From: Hyphomicrobiales bacterium
GTDB lineage: Bacteria; Pseudomonadota; Alphaproteobacteria; Rhizobiales; Xanthobacteraceae
Direction of reading: 5' to 3'
DNA: 64,000 nucleotides
Assembly: GCA_013911975.1 (NCBI GenBank)
Contig: JACESF010000008.1
Location: 1 to 64,000 of the forward strand
Shown piece by piece: positions 17,201 to 26,195 of this stretch (the first letter of the stretch is position 1; every line of letters begins with the position of its first letter). The notes under the pieces were generated by a model. The model ran no database searches. It was not told the DNA's origin and was given only the letters and a program-made list of their open reading frames with translations. The translations under genes were made by a program, and so were the position numbers.

Positions 17201-17875
17201 ATGACCTTCTCCCTCGCCGGTCGATGCGCCAGGACAGGCCGCTTCGGCATCGTCATCTCCTCCTCGTCCCCGGCGGTCGCCGCCCGCTGCGCCCATGTGC
17301 GGGCGGGCGTGGGCGCCGTGTGCTCGCAGAACATCACCGACCCGCGCCTCGGCCCGGCGGCGCTGGACCTGATGGCGCTGGGCGCTTCCGCCGCCGCCGC
17401 CGTGGAGATCCTGGTGGCGTCCCGGCCGCACATGGACCACCGCCAGCTCACCGCCGTGGACGGGAAGGGGCGCACCGCCACCTTCTCCGGCTCGGGCACG
17501 CTCGGCACCTGGGCCCTGAAGGAAGGGCGCGACTGCGTCGCGGCCGGAAACCTGCTGGCCCATGACGGCGTGCCCGCCGTGATGGCGGCGGCCTTCGAGG
17601 CGGCCGAGGGCGAGTTGGGCGATCGGCTCATCGCCGCGCTCCAGGCGGGGCATGCCGCCGGCGGCGAGGCGGGGCCGGTCCATTCGGCGGGCCTCGTCAT
17701 GGCGGGCGAGGAAGCCTGGCCCATCACCGACCTGCGGGTGGACTGGGACGAGGCGGACCCCATCGGCCGCCTCGCGGCGCTGTGGGAATTGTGGAAGCCG
17801 CAGATGGACGCCTATGTGCAGCGCGCCCTGGAGCCCGTCGCCGCGCCGAGCTACGGCGTGCCGGGAGACGAGTGA
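17201..17875 (+). CDS. DUF1028 family protein, predicted Ntn-type hydrolase
   Basis: A 224-residue DUF1028 protein. It begins MTFSLAGRCARTGRFGIVISSSSPAVAARC and contains CSQNITDPRLGPAALDLM and GNLLAHDGVPAVMAAAFEA, all standard for the family. The fold is thought to be Ntn-hydrolase-like, which would fit amide-bond cleavage, but the reaction has not been established to my knowledge. The gene sits 12 bp after the Rid gene in the transporter-deacylase operon, so a shared substrate pathway is likely. No signal peptide is visible. Confidence 0.85.
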   Translation: MTFSLAGRCARTGRFGIVISSSSPAVAARCAHVRAGVGAVCSQNITDPRLGPAALDLMALGASAAAAVEILVASRPHMDHRQLTAVDGKGRTATFSGSGTLGTWALKEGRDCVAAGNLLAHDGVPAVMAAAFEAAEGELGDRLIAALQAGHAAGGEAGPVHSAGLVMAGEEAWPITDLRVDWDEADPIGRLAALWELWKPQMDAYVQRALEPVAAPSYGVPGDE

Positions 17876-17940
17876 AGGGCCGTTCGAACCCCGGCCGGGG
17901 CGCCTCGCGCGGCGCCCCGGAAACGGGTATTCAACGCTCC

Positions 17941-18891
17941 ATGCGCTACACGCTGAGGCAGCTCGAATATTTCATCGCCGCCGGGGAGACGGGCTCCATC
18001 ACGCTCGCCTCGGAGCGCATCAGCATCTCCCAGCCCTCCATCTCCACGGCCATCAGCCACCTGGAGCACGAACTGGGGGTGCAGCTCTTCGTGCGCCATC
18101 ACGCGCAAGGGCTGTCGCTGACGCCCGTGGGGCGCAAGCTGCTGGCCGAGGCGAAGCACCTCATCGAGCAGGCGGAAGGGCTCTACGCCGTCGCCTCCGA
18201 GGCCACCGACCAGGTGCGCGGGCAATTGTCCGTGGGCTGCATGATCACGCTCGCGCCCATGATCATCCCGGAACTCTCCCACGGCTTCACCTCCGCCTTT
18301 CCGGGCACGGAGATCCGCCATGTGGAGGCGAACCAGGAATTGCTTCTGGAGGGGCTGCGGCGGGCGGAGATCGACATCGCCGTCACCTATGACCTGAAGA
18401 TCCCGGACGGCATCACCTTCACGCCGCTGGCGAGCCTGCCCGCCCATGTGGTGGTGAGCGAGGCGCACCCCTTCGCGCGCCTGTCCGCCGTGACCCTTCA
18501 GGATCTCGCCGAGGAGCCGCTGATCCTCCTCGACCTGCCCATCAGCGCCGAATATTTCCTCGCCTTGTTCCTCACCGAGGGGCTTCAGCCCAAGATCCAT
18601 TCGCGCTCCGCCCACCAGGAGGTGGTGCGGACCATGGTGGCGAACGGCTACGGCTACACGCTCGCCAATGTGCGCCCGCGTTCCGATCTGGCGCTGGACG
18701 GGCGACGGGTGGTGCGGGTGCGCCTCGCGGGCGAGCACCGGCCCATGGTGGTGGGCACGGCGACGGTGTCGCATTTCAAGAAGTCGCGGCTGCTCCAGGC
18801 GTTCGAAACGCACTGCCGCTCCTTCATCTCGGACGCCTATATCCCAGGCATGGTGGCGCCGGCCATCGACCGGCGCCAGCGCAAGGGGTAG
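17941..18891 (+). CDS. LysR-family transcriptional regulator
   Basis: A 316-residue LysR-type regulator. The N-terminus MRYTLRQLEYFIAAGETGSI with the recognition helix ISISQPSISTAISHLEHELG is canonical, and a LysR substrate-binding domain follows from about residue 90. The start at 17941 gives the standard N-terminus; the 53 codons upstream overlap the DUF1028 gene. It is 65 bp downstream of DUF1028 on the same strand and is the natural candidate to control the 10560-17875 transport and hydrolysis module. Confidence 0.87.
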   Translation: MRYTLRQLEYFIAAGETGSITLASERISISQPSISTAISHLEHELGVQLFVRHHAQGLSLTPVGRKLLAEAKHLIEQAEGLYAVASEATDQVRGQLSVGCMITLAPMIIPELSHGFTSAFPGTEIRHVEANQELLLEGLRRAEIDIAVTYDLKIPDGITFTPLASLPAHVVVSEAHPFARLSAVTLQDLAEEPLILLDLPISAEYFLALFLTEGLQPKIHSRSAHQEVVRTMVANGYGYTLANVRPRSDLALDGRRVVRVRLAGEHRPMVVGTATVSHFKKSRLLQAFETHCRSFISDAYIPGMVAPAIDRRQRKG

Positions 18892-18926
18892 GGGCGCCCG
18901 CAAAAGGAGCGCCCGCAGGCGCCCCT
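18890..18926. terminator. Hairpin between convergent LysR and GH81 genes
   Basis: A 9-bp perfect stem (AGGGGCGCC/GGCGCCCCT) with a 19-nt loop occupies the 48-bp gap between two converging genes and begins in the LysR stop codon. It could act in both directions. No T-run. Confidence 0.5.
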
Positions 18927-18939
18927 CGGGACGTGCCGG

Positions 18940-21900
18940 TCAGACCAGCCACTCGTCGTGCGGCAGGGTGATGGTGGCCCCCGCCGCGAGGGTGACGGTG
19001 GAGCCGCCGAGCACGTTCCAGATCTCGGCGGTGACGCTGCCGCCGGTGAAGTCCTGGAACGCGCCGGTGGCGCTCACGAGGCCGCGCGCGTCGGTATAGG
19101 CTTCGGTGCCCACCGCGTTGTCGGTCTCGAAATACTGGTAGGTCTCCGTCCGGTCCGCCGTGCCGTCCCCGTTGAAGTCGAAGGTGAGGCGCACCTGGGT
19201 GCCGTTGGCGATCCCCGTGCCCGCATCCACGGGAAGGTTGAAGGCGATCCGGCCGCCGTCATAGGACCCGTGAAGATCCTGCGCGGTCAGCACCAGCGCG
19301 TCATGGGGCGCGCCGATATAGCGCCCGTGCCCGGCATCCTCCACCTGCAGGACGGTCGCCGTGGTGAGCGTGAGGCCGGACGGGCCGGACGACACCAGGA
19401 AATCGCCATGCACGGGGACTTCGGGCTCGGGCTCGGGTTCGGGCGTCGGTCCCGGGTCGGTGCCCGGCGTCGAACTGCCGTCGAAGTGGAACGGCAGGCT
19501 CAGCGAGGACGTGTCGAGGTCCACCGTGAGAGCGTGGGTGCCCAGCGCCGACCACAGCTCCACCTTCACCGCTCCCCCGTCCAGATCCCGGAGCGCCGCG
19601 CCGGTCACGGACTTCAGGCCCCAATTGCTGGAATAGGCCTCGGTACCCGCCACGTCGTTGGTGGCGAAATAGGTGTAGGTCTCCACGCGGTCGAACGTGC
19701 CGTCGCCGTCGAAATCGTAGGAGACGGACGCCTGCACTGCATCGCCCGCGCCGCCCGCATCCACATTCAGCAGGAAGCCGGTGGTCTGTCCCGCCACATG
19801 CGCGGCGGTGAGGTTTTCCAGCGTCAGGCTGGTGGCCGCGTGGGGCGTGCCGTCATGGTTCGCGCCGCCCGCCGAGGCGAGGGTGACGACGCCGCGCGCG
19901 GGGTCGAAGTCCGCAGCCCCATCCACCAGGATCAGGCCGTTGCCCACCACGTCCGGGTTGGGTTCGGGCTCCGGCTCCGGCTCGGGTTCCGGCTGGGGAT
20001 CGGGATCCGTGCCGGTGGTGGCCGAGGCGAAGGGCAGGTCGAGGATGGACGCGGCGAGGTCCACCGTCACCGGATGGGTGCCGAGCGCGGTCCACAATTC
20101 GATGGTGATGGTGCCGCCGTCGAGGTCGCGCAGGGCGCCGCCGGAAACCGCGCGCAGGCCGGAGGCGCTGCCATAGGTTTCCCAGCCCGCCACCGGGTCG
20201 GTGGCGAAATAGCGGTAGGTCTCCACCCGGTCCACGATGCCGTCGCCGTCGAAGTCGTAGGAGATGGCCGCCTGCACCGCGTCGCCCGCGCCGCCGGCAT
20301 CCACCTTCAGCGCGAATACCGCCGCCTGCCCGGCCTCATAGCCGGCGGTCACGTTGTCGAGCACCAGCTTGGTGGAGGCGAAGGGCGTGCCGTCCTGGTT
20401 GCGGCCCTCGGCCGAGACCAGGGTGACGACGCCGCGCGCGGGATCGAAGCCGATCTGCCCGCCGGCGAGCACCAGCCCCTCGCCCGTCACCGGGGTCTCG
20501 GGATCGGTGGGCACCTCCGGGTCGGTGGGATCCTCCGGGTCCGTGGGCCCTTCGGGATCGGTGGGCGTGCCGGTGCTGCCCTCGAAGGCGAAGGGCAGGT
20601 CGAGGGAGGAGGCGGCCAGCGCCACGTTCACCGCATGGGTGCCCAGCGCGGTCCACAGCTCCACCTTCACGGTGCCGCCGTCCAGGTCGCGCATGGCGAT
20701 GCCGGTCGCCGACTTCAGGCCCCAGTTCGCCGCGTAATTCTCCCAGCCCGAGGTGGGGTCGGTGGCGAAGTAGCGGTAGATCTCCACCCGGTCGAACGTG
20801 CCGTCGCCGTCGAAATCGTAGGAGATGGCGGCCTGCACCGCGTCGCCCGCGCCCGCCGCGTCGATCATCAGCGAGAAGCCGGCGGCGGAGGCGTCGTAAT
20901 GCCCGGTCACGCCGGTGACGGAGAAGCTGGCGGGGGCATGGGGCGCGCCGTCATGGTTCGCTCCGCCCGCCGAGGCCAGCGTGACGGTGCCCAGCGCCGG
21001 ATCGAACGCGAGCACGCCGCCCGACAGGACGAGGCCCGCGCTCACGGGCGTCTGCGGATCCGTGCCGGGATCCGTGCCCGGGTCCGTCCCCGGATCGGTG
21101 CCGGGGTCCGTTCCGGGATCCGTGCCCGGGTCGGTGCCGTCACCGGGTTCCGCGACGGTGTCGCTGGACAGGTCGAACAGCGTCACCACCCCGTCCCGCA
21201 GGGTGCTCATGGTGTCCGGCTCCACGGTCAGCACGGTGCCGTCCGTGAAATGGACCACGAGGTCCGCCACGCCGGTATTGTAGGCCACATAAGTGTTCAC
21301 GCCGTTCTTGGTGAACACGGCGTGGAACGGGGTGTCGGCGCGCACGTCGGCGTTCAGCGTGCCGAGGGTGCTGAGCGAAGCGATCCAGAACAGGGTCTGG
21401 ACGTAGGAGCCCGAGCCGCCTTCCGTCATGGAATAGTTCGGGTCCGCCATCAGCTCCGCCAGCGCCTGGTCGGGATTGGCGAGGGCGAGGTAGCTCCACT
21501 GGATGTTCTTCCAGTAGCGCGGCTCCCCGCCGCTCTCGGCGGCCATCTCGGCATAATTGGCGAGAATCTCGGCCTGCTCGGTGGCGAGGTGCAGGGAGGT
21601 GGCGGCGCTGAACGGCATCAGGTTGATGCCGTGGATGCGCTCCGGGTCGTCGCTGAACCAGGTGGTGTGGCTGCCGCCGTCGCTCCACACCATGCCGAGG
21701 GCTTCATAGGGGAAGTCCTCGGGGAAGACGGCGTCGTCCACGTCGAACCAATATTGCAGCACCGCCGCGCTCTCCATGGAATGGAGGGCGATGCCGAAGT
21801 CGCGCACCGCGTCCCGCTCCGTCACCGCGCCCCAGAGGGCGACGGCGGCGGCGAAGTTGAGGGATTCGGATGAGGATTCCAGGTTGTTGCCGGAGGCGAA

Positions 21901-23961
21901 CGCCGCGTGCCCGGACGCCCAGCTATGGCCCGCATAGGGGTCGAGGCTGCGCAGATAGGGGAAGAGGTCGCTGTCGCGGTCGGTATTGGCCACGTCGGCG
22001 ATCAGCAGGTCCACCATGCCGCCCCACTGGTCCTGGGAGGCCCAGGCCTGGTCGAACATGCCGAGGGTGGCCGCGGCTTGGACGAAATAGCCGTAGTGGA
22101 AATTGTGGTCGTTGAGCTGCTTCTCGCTGTCGAAGCTGGCGGGGTAGCCGATCAGCGTGCCCCATTCCTCGTTGTAGGCGAAGTGCTTGTCGTCACCCGT
22201 GCCGGCCGTGAACCAGTCCTCCAGCTCGGCCCGGATGACTGAGAGATAGGTGTCGCGGATGGCGGTCTCGCCAAGCTGGTTGGCGATCTGCGCCAGCTCC
22301 GCGAGGCGGCCCAGCTCCTTGCCGGCGGTGTAGGTGTCCTGGAAGGGGATCTTGATGGAGCGGCTGTTCAGCTCCGCCACGTCCGCCAGCAGCAGCTGGC
22401 GCACCTGCGCCGCCAGCGCGCCGTCCAGCAGCGGGAGGACCGGCAGCATGGGGCTCGCTTCGTAGGTGACGGTGAAGCTGGAATCCGAGGCGAGCTTCAT
22501 CTCCCCCTTGGCGGAGGTGTAGCTGAGGTCGGTGAGCGGCTCGTCCGTGTTGATCCACTGGTGGCGATAGAGCGCCGCCAGCGGATCCTCGCCTGTCGTG
22601 GTGGTCACGGAGAAGGTCTGGGTCACGGTGTGCGTGGCCGCGTCATAGTCGAACGCCACCGTGCTGTCGGTGACCACGTCGTCCGCATGGGCGGCGAAAT
22701 ACTGGAGCGTCTCCACGGACCGCTCGGGCAGGACCGCCACGGAGAAGGTCTCCGCGCCGCCGAGGTCGGACTTGAGGCCGGTCTCGGTCATCTCCCAGGT
22801 GGTGCCGGCCGGGCCGAAGATGCCGTAATGCACCCCCTGGATGGTGACGCCCACGACACCGTCCGCGTCGTACCAGATCTCGCCCTTTCCATCCCAGGAC
22901 AGGTTCTGCCCGGTGTCACCCATGGTGTCGGAGCTGGCCGAAGTGCCTGCCACCGGCGAGAGGGTGGAAGGCGTGCCGGGCTCCGCGCCGCCGCGCAGAT
23001 AGAGCGTGTCCACCGCCGCGCCGGACACGGTGAGGCCCGAGAAGGGCAGGGTGATCTTGGACGGGTGGGCCTCGTTGGCGGGCGTGTCGGTGCGCACGCT
23101 GGGCGTGCCCTCGCCGATGGCGTTCCACACCTCCACCTTCACCGAGCCGCCGGTGAAGTTGGCCATGGCGCCGGTGGCGGAGAACAGGCCCGCGCCTTGG
23201 GTATAGGTCTCCCAGCCGTTGACGGCATCGGTGGGGAAGTAATTGTAGGTCTCCACCCGGTCGAACTTGCCGTCGCCGTTGAAATCATAGGAGACGCGCA
23301 CTTGCGGGCCGTTGGCGATGCCGCTGCCGGCGTCGATGGGCAAGGTGAAGGCGGTGGTGCCGCCATTGAAGGCGCCGGTGAGGCCGCCGATCTCATAGAC
23401 CAGCGCCGCCGTGGGGTTGCCCACGCGGCTGATGGGGGCGGCTTCCAGCACGTCGATCACCGCCGCGCCGTCGCCGGAGCGGGTGAAATAGACGAAGGGC
23501 AGGCCGTGGCCGAACGTGGCCTGGAGCCCGCCGTTTGCGTCGGCGTCCGCCCAGTCGGCCGTCACCGTCCAGTCGCCATAGTCGGAGACCGTCACCGTGC
23601 CGTTGCCGAGGTCTTCCACGCCCACATGCAGGCCGGGCGAGAAGAAATACTTGTACTGGATGTTTTCCTCGACCTGCAGACCGGGCCCGTCGATGTAGGT
23701 GACGTTGGTCTGGTAGCCGATCTGGATGCCGGTGCTGTCCGCCTTCAGCGTCATGGGGTCCGCGTAGAGGGGCGCGGAGGTGGCGGATTCGAAATAGTTG
23801 AAGACCAGCGAGGACCACCACTCATTGGTGGGCACCGGCGCCCCGGCGGCGGCGCCGCTCACCTGGGGAACGGCATCCGCCCCGCTCATGGTCTGCGGGG
23901 AGGCGGCGCCGTCGGGCACCACCGTGGAATAGCTGCCGAGACCGACCTTCTTTACCGACAT
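18940..23961 (-). CDS. GH81 endo-1,3-beta-glucanase with five accessory modules
   Basis: A 1673-residue glycoside hydrolase family 81 enzyme, expected to cleave beta-1,3-glucan such as fungal wall glucan, laminarin or callose. The GH81 catalytic residues are visible: Asp618 and His622 in NDHNFHYG and Glu695/Glu699 in NNLESSSES. The Asp-X3-His and Glu-X3-Glu spacings match the family. An accessory module (about 180-307) interrupts the beta-sandwich part of the catalytic region. After it come a DPGT-repeat linker (about 940-970) and four further modules separated by Pro/Glu/Asp linkers. Each module carries a calcium-loop-like DFDGDGxxDR motif. There is no Sec signal peptide (MSVKKVGLGSYS) and no RTX nonapeptide block, so export, probably type I, is only inferred. 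ATG 23961 is preferred over GTG 23976 because a GAGGGTGAGGG Shine-Dalgarno fits it. Confidence 0.9.
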   Translation of the reverse strand: MSVKKVGLGSYSTVVPDGAASPQTMSGADAVPQVSGAAAGAPVPTNEWWSSLVFNYFESATSAPLYADPMTLKADSTGIQIGYQTNVTYIDGPGLQVEENIQYKYFFSPGLHVGVEDLGNGTVTVSDYGDWTVTADWADADANGGLQATFGHGLPFVYFTRSGDGAAVIDVLEAAPISRVGNPTAALVYEIGGLTGAFNGGTTAFTLPIDAGSGIANGPQVRVSYDFNGDGKFDRVETYNYFPTDAVNGWETYTQGAGLFSATGAMANFTGGSVKVEVWNAIGEGTPSVRTDTPANEAHPSKITLPFSGLTVSGAAVDTLYLRGGAEPGTPSTLSPVAGTSASSDTMGDTGQNLSWDGKGEIWYDADGVVGVTIQGVHYGIFGPAGTTWEMTETGLKSDLGGAETFSVAVLPERSVETLQYFAAHADDVVTDSTVAFDYDAATHTVTQTFSVTTTTGEDPLAALYRHQWINTDEPLTDLSYTSAKGEMKLASDSSFTVTYEASPMLPVLPLLDGALAAQVRQLLLADVAELNSRSIKIPFQDTYTAGKELGRLAELAQIANQLGETAIRDTYLSVIRAELEDWFTAGTGDDKHFAYNEEWGTLIGYPASFDSEKQLNDHNFHYGYFVQAAATLGMFDQAWASQDQWGGMVDLLIADVANTDRDSDLFPYLRSLDPYAGHSWASGHAAFASGNNLESSSESLNFAAAVALWGAVTERDAVRDFGIALHSMESAAVLQYWFDVDDAVFPEDFPYEALGMVWSDGGSHTTWFSDDPERIHGINLMPFSAATSLHLATEQAEILANYAEMAAESGGEPRYWKNIQWSYLALANPDQALAELMADPNYSMTEGGSGSYVQTLFWIASLSTLGTLNADVRADTPFHAVFTKNGVNTYVAYNTGVADLVVHFTDGTVLTVEPDTMSTLRDGVVTLFDLSSDTVAEPGDGTDPGTDPGTDPGTDPGTDPGTDPGTDPQTPVSAGLVLSGGVLAFDPALGTVTLASAGGANHDGAPHAPASFSVTGVTGHYDASAAGFSLMIDAAGAGDAVQAAISYDFDGDGTFDRVEIYRYFATDPTSGWENYAANWGLKSATGIAMRDLDGGTVKVELWTALGTHAVNVALAASSLDLPFAFEGSTGTPTDPEGPTDPEDPTDPEVPTDPETPVTGEGLVLAGGQIGFDPARGVVTLVSAEGRNQDGTPFASTKLVLDNVTAGYEAGQAAVFALKVDAGGAGDAVQAAISYDFDGDGIVDRVETYRYFATDPVAGWETYGSASGLRAVSGGALRDLDGGTITIELWTALGTHPVTVDLAASILDLPFASATTGTDPDPQPEPEPEPEPEPNPDVVGNGLILVDGAADFDPARGVVTLASAGGANHDGTPHAATSLTLENLTAAHVAGQTTGFLLNVDAGGAGDAVQASVSYDFDGDGTFDRVETYTYFATNDVAGTEAYSSNWGLKSVTGAALRDLDGGAVKVELWSALGTHALTVDLDTSSLSLPFHFDGSSTPGTDPGPTPEPEPEPEVPVHGDFLVSSGPSGLTLTTATVLQVEDAGHGRYIGAPHDALVLTAQDLHGSYDGGRIAFNLPVDAGTGIANGTQVRLTFDFNGDGTADRTETYQYFETDNAVGTEAYTDARGLVSATGAFQDFTGGSVTAEIWNVLGGSTVTLAAGATITLPHDEWLV
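18950..21036 (-). repeat. Four tandem copies of the accessory module in the GH81 gene
   Basis: In gene order the copies lie at about 21036-20584, 20481-20029, 19941-19486 and 19389-18950; a fifth, internal one is at 23424-23041. Each encodes about 150 residues ending in a DxDGDGxxDRxExYxYFxTD block, then a GWExY and a DLDGGxxxxELWxALG block. The three middle copies share AGGAGDAVQA and are very similar at DNA level. The last copy and the internal copy instead share GIANGxQVR. This suggests two module subtypes and a recent expansion of one. The CBM family is not identified. Confidence 0.85.
21046..21147 (-). repeat. In-frame DPGT codon repeat (linker)
   Basis: Six or seven 12-bp units encode DPGT/TDPG repeats joining the GH81 catalytic region to the first C-terminal module. 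At DNA level the units alternate synonymous codons (GTGCCCGGGTCC / GTTCCGGGATCC type), so they are not perfectly identical. It is a flexible acidic linker and a possible site of length variation. Confidence 0.75.
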
Positions 23962-24380
23962 GACACAGACCCTCACCCTCGAGACCGCGGAAATGGAGCA
24001 ATGCCGGGCGGAGCGGGCACAGGCCCACTCGCCGGTTCACACGTCACGACCGGGGAGGTCGGCTAGTGCTGCCAGATCTCGGTGAAGTAGAGGGGGCGGG
24101 AATCGAAAGTCAGCATGGTTCGGCGGTCATTCGCAGTTGGCAAATGGCTGACCGCCGCCGGACAAAAGCTGCCCGGCGCAAGATCCGCCACATCTGTCGT
24201 AAAAGGAATACACCGCCGCGCCGAAGCTTGGCGTAGAGGAACCATACGAGTCCGGGCCGGACTTGGATATGGCGGCGGCCGTCACAGAGGGTCAACAACG
24301 CGTGAGCGTGGCCGTGATGGGGCCATGCCTCCGATAGGCGCGGCACCGATCCGCCTGGTCCGGCCGCACCGGATCAGATT
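23962..24380. other. Intergenic region upstream of the GH81 gene; no gene seen
   Basis: This 419-bp stretch separates the GH81 start from the stop of the diguanylate cyclase gene, both on the minus strand. Short frames on both strands lack Shine-Dalgarno sequences and family resemblance. It must hold the GH81 promoter. The part from 24100 to 24300 is somewhat less GC-rich, but no element could be fixed by eye. Confidence 0.5.
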
Positions 24381-25940
24381 CTAGAAGGCCGGTACCGCCC
24401 CGTCGTTCCGGTCGGGCCGGCGCGGCTCCCCGTCCGGCTGGGCAATCGTGTCGGTCTGCGGATCGAACACCGCGACGCCGTCCCGGCCGGAGCGCTTGGC
24501 CCGGTAGAGGGCGGCGTCCGCTTCCTGGAACAGCCGGCATCGCTCCTTGGCGTCGCCCGGCACCATGGTGGCGACGCCGAGGCTCACGGTCGCGGCGAGC
24601 AGGCGCCCGTCGTCCAGGGTGATGCGCGAGCGGCTCACCCGGCCGCGGATGTTCTCCGCGACGTTCAGCGCCCCGTCGGGCAGGGTATTGGGCAGGAGCA
24701 CCACGAACTCCTCGCCGCCATAGCGCGCCACGATGTCGCTCGGCCGCCGCAAGGCGCGGCTGAGGCGCTCGGCGATCATCTTCAGCACCATGTCGCCGCC
24801 CGCATGGCCGAACTCGTCGTTGATCGACTTGAAGCGGTCGCCGTCCAGGACGATGAGGCTCAGCGGCGTCTTGTTGCGGTTCGCCCGCTTCCATTCCCGC
24901 TCCAGCGCATCGTCGAAGGCGCGGCGGTTGGCCAGGCTGGTGAGCGGGTCGGTCAGGGCCGCGAGCTGGAGGGTCTCCTCCATGCGGTAGCTGCGCAGCA
25001 GCATGCGCCGCAGCGCCAGAACGAGGGCGACGATGCCCAGGCTCATGGCGAGGGTGACGGCGGAGATGATGATCGCGCGCTCGCTCCAATCGGCCAGCGC
25101 ATCCTCCACGCTGAAGGCGACGGACAGGATCAGGGGGAAGTCGCCGACGCGGGAATGCACGTAATAGCGGGGCGTGCCATCGATGCGGGACGTTTCCTCG
25201 AACGAGGAGGGGTCGCGCAGCATGCGCTGGAACACAGGGCTCCCACCCACGCTCTCGCCCACATAGTCGAAGCCGTCGTCGCTGAGCGGATGCCGGATGA
25301 CGATGGTGCCGTCCGTGAGGACGAGGGAAATCACGTCGCCGGGCCGGAGCTTCACGTCGGTGAAGATGTTGGAGAAGAAGGCGAGCCGCATGGCCGCGAC
25401 GATCACCCCGCCGAACGTCCCCTCTGGGCCGGAGACCCGGCGGCTGAGGGCGATGGTGGGGTCGCCATTGCGCAGGCGGCTGCGGAACGGGTGGCTGACA
25501 TAGGTGCCGACCTCGCGCTCCTTCTGCGCGACGAAGTAGTCGCGGTCGCCGAGATACTGCGCCCGGGGCGTGAGGGAGCCTGAATCGTACTTGATGTGGC
25601 CCCGCGCATCGACGACCAGCAGCGAGCCGAGATATTGCGCGCTTGCCGCGCGGTCGAACAGCATGGCGTTGCGCAGGTGCGGGGGCATGGCGTCGAGCCC
25701 CTCCGCCTTCAGCGTCTCCTGGACGCCGGTCATGGAGAGTTCGAGCAGGGTCAGGTTGCGGTCGATGCTCACGCGCAGCGTGGACTGGATGTTCTCCGCC
25801 GACTGGATCGCGGCATTCCACGCGTCCTGCCGGGCCTGCCACAGGGTGACGCCCTGAAGGACGATGAAGGCGAAGACCAGCGCAAAGGTGAGAACCAGGG
25901 CGGAGCGGCTTGCCACCAGCCGGCGGGACCCCGTCACCAT
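24381..25940 (-). CDS. Diguanylate cyclase with periplasmic Cache sensor (GGEEF)
   Basis: A 519-residue membrane diguanylate cyclase. A first membrane helix (about 12-34) precedes a double-Cache-type periplasmic domain (about 40-285, including YLGDRDYFVAQKEREVGTYVSHPF). A second helix (about 288-312) leads to a C-terminal GGDEF domain (about 335-495). The active loop is RYGGEEF, and an RPSD inhibitory site lies exactly five residues before it, so the enzyme should make c-di-GMP and be product-inhibited. LDGDRFKSINDEFGHAGGD supplies the metal-binding region. The ATG at 25940 gives a complete protein. The gene is upstream of, and parallel to, the GH81 gene and divergent from the histidine kinase. 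The Cache ligand is unknown. Confidence 0.9.
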   Translation of the reverse strand: MVTGSRRLVASRSALVLTFALVFAFIVLQGVTLWQARQDAWNAAIQSAENIQSTLRVSIDRNLTLLELSMTGVQETLKAEGLDAMPPHLRNAMLFDRAASAQYLGSLLVVDARGHIKYDSGSLTPRAQYLGDRDYFVAQKEREVGTYVSHPFRSRLRNGDPTIALSRRVSGPEGTFGGVIVAAMRLAFFSNIFTDVKLRPGDVISLVLTDGTIVIRHPLSDDGFDYVGESVGGSPVFQRMLRDPSSFEETSRIDGTPRYYVHSRVGDFPLILSVAFSVEDALADWSERAIIISAVTLAMSLGIVALVLALRRMLLRSYRMEETLQLAALTDPLTSLANRRAFDDALEREWKRANRNKTPLSLIVLDGDRFKSINDEFGHAGGDMVLKMIAERLSRALRRPSDIVARYGGEEFVVLLPNTLPDGALNVAENIRGRVSRSRITLDDGRLLAATVSLGVATMVPGDAKERCRLFQEADAALYRAKRSGRDGVAVFDPQTDTIAQPDGEPRRPDRNDGAVPAF

Positions 25941-26195
25941 CCCTTCGCCTCCTGCATGTGTTCCGGAGGGCTAAGCCTGCCCGGACTCGTTTTCGCGAAT
26001 TTAGCGCATGCTTTGCGAGGTCGAAAGCGGGGGGCACTCATCGTCTTCCCCAGCGTCATCAATCTTCCATTCACGATCGCGGCGGGTCGTGCCCCGCAAT
26101 GCGCCCGCAAGGCGGGGCCTTAGCGTTCGCTTAAAGCCTGCCGTGCCACGTTCCGAAACGGTTCGGAGGGAGGGCGCGCGGGCGCCGGTGGCAAG

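Noticed and set aside
18940..21036. RTX calcium-binding repeats in the GH81 protein
   Set aside because: The DFDGDG loops occur once per approximately 150-residue module and are not GGxGxD nonapeptides.
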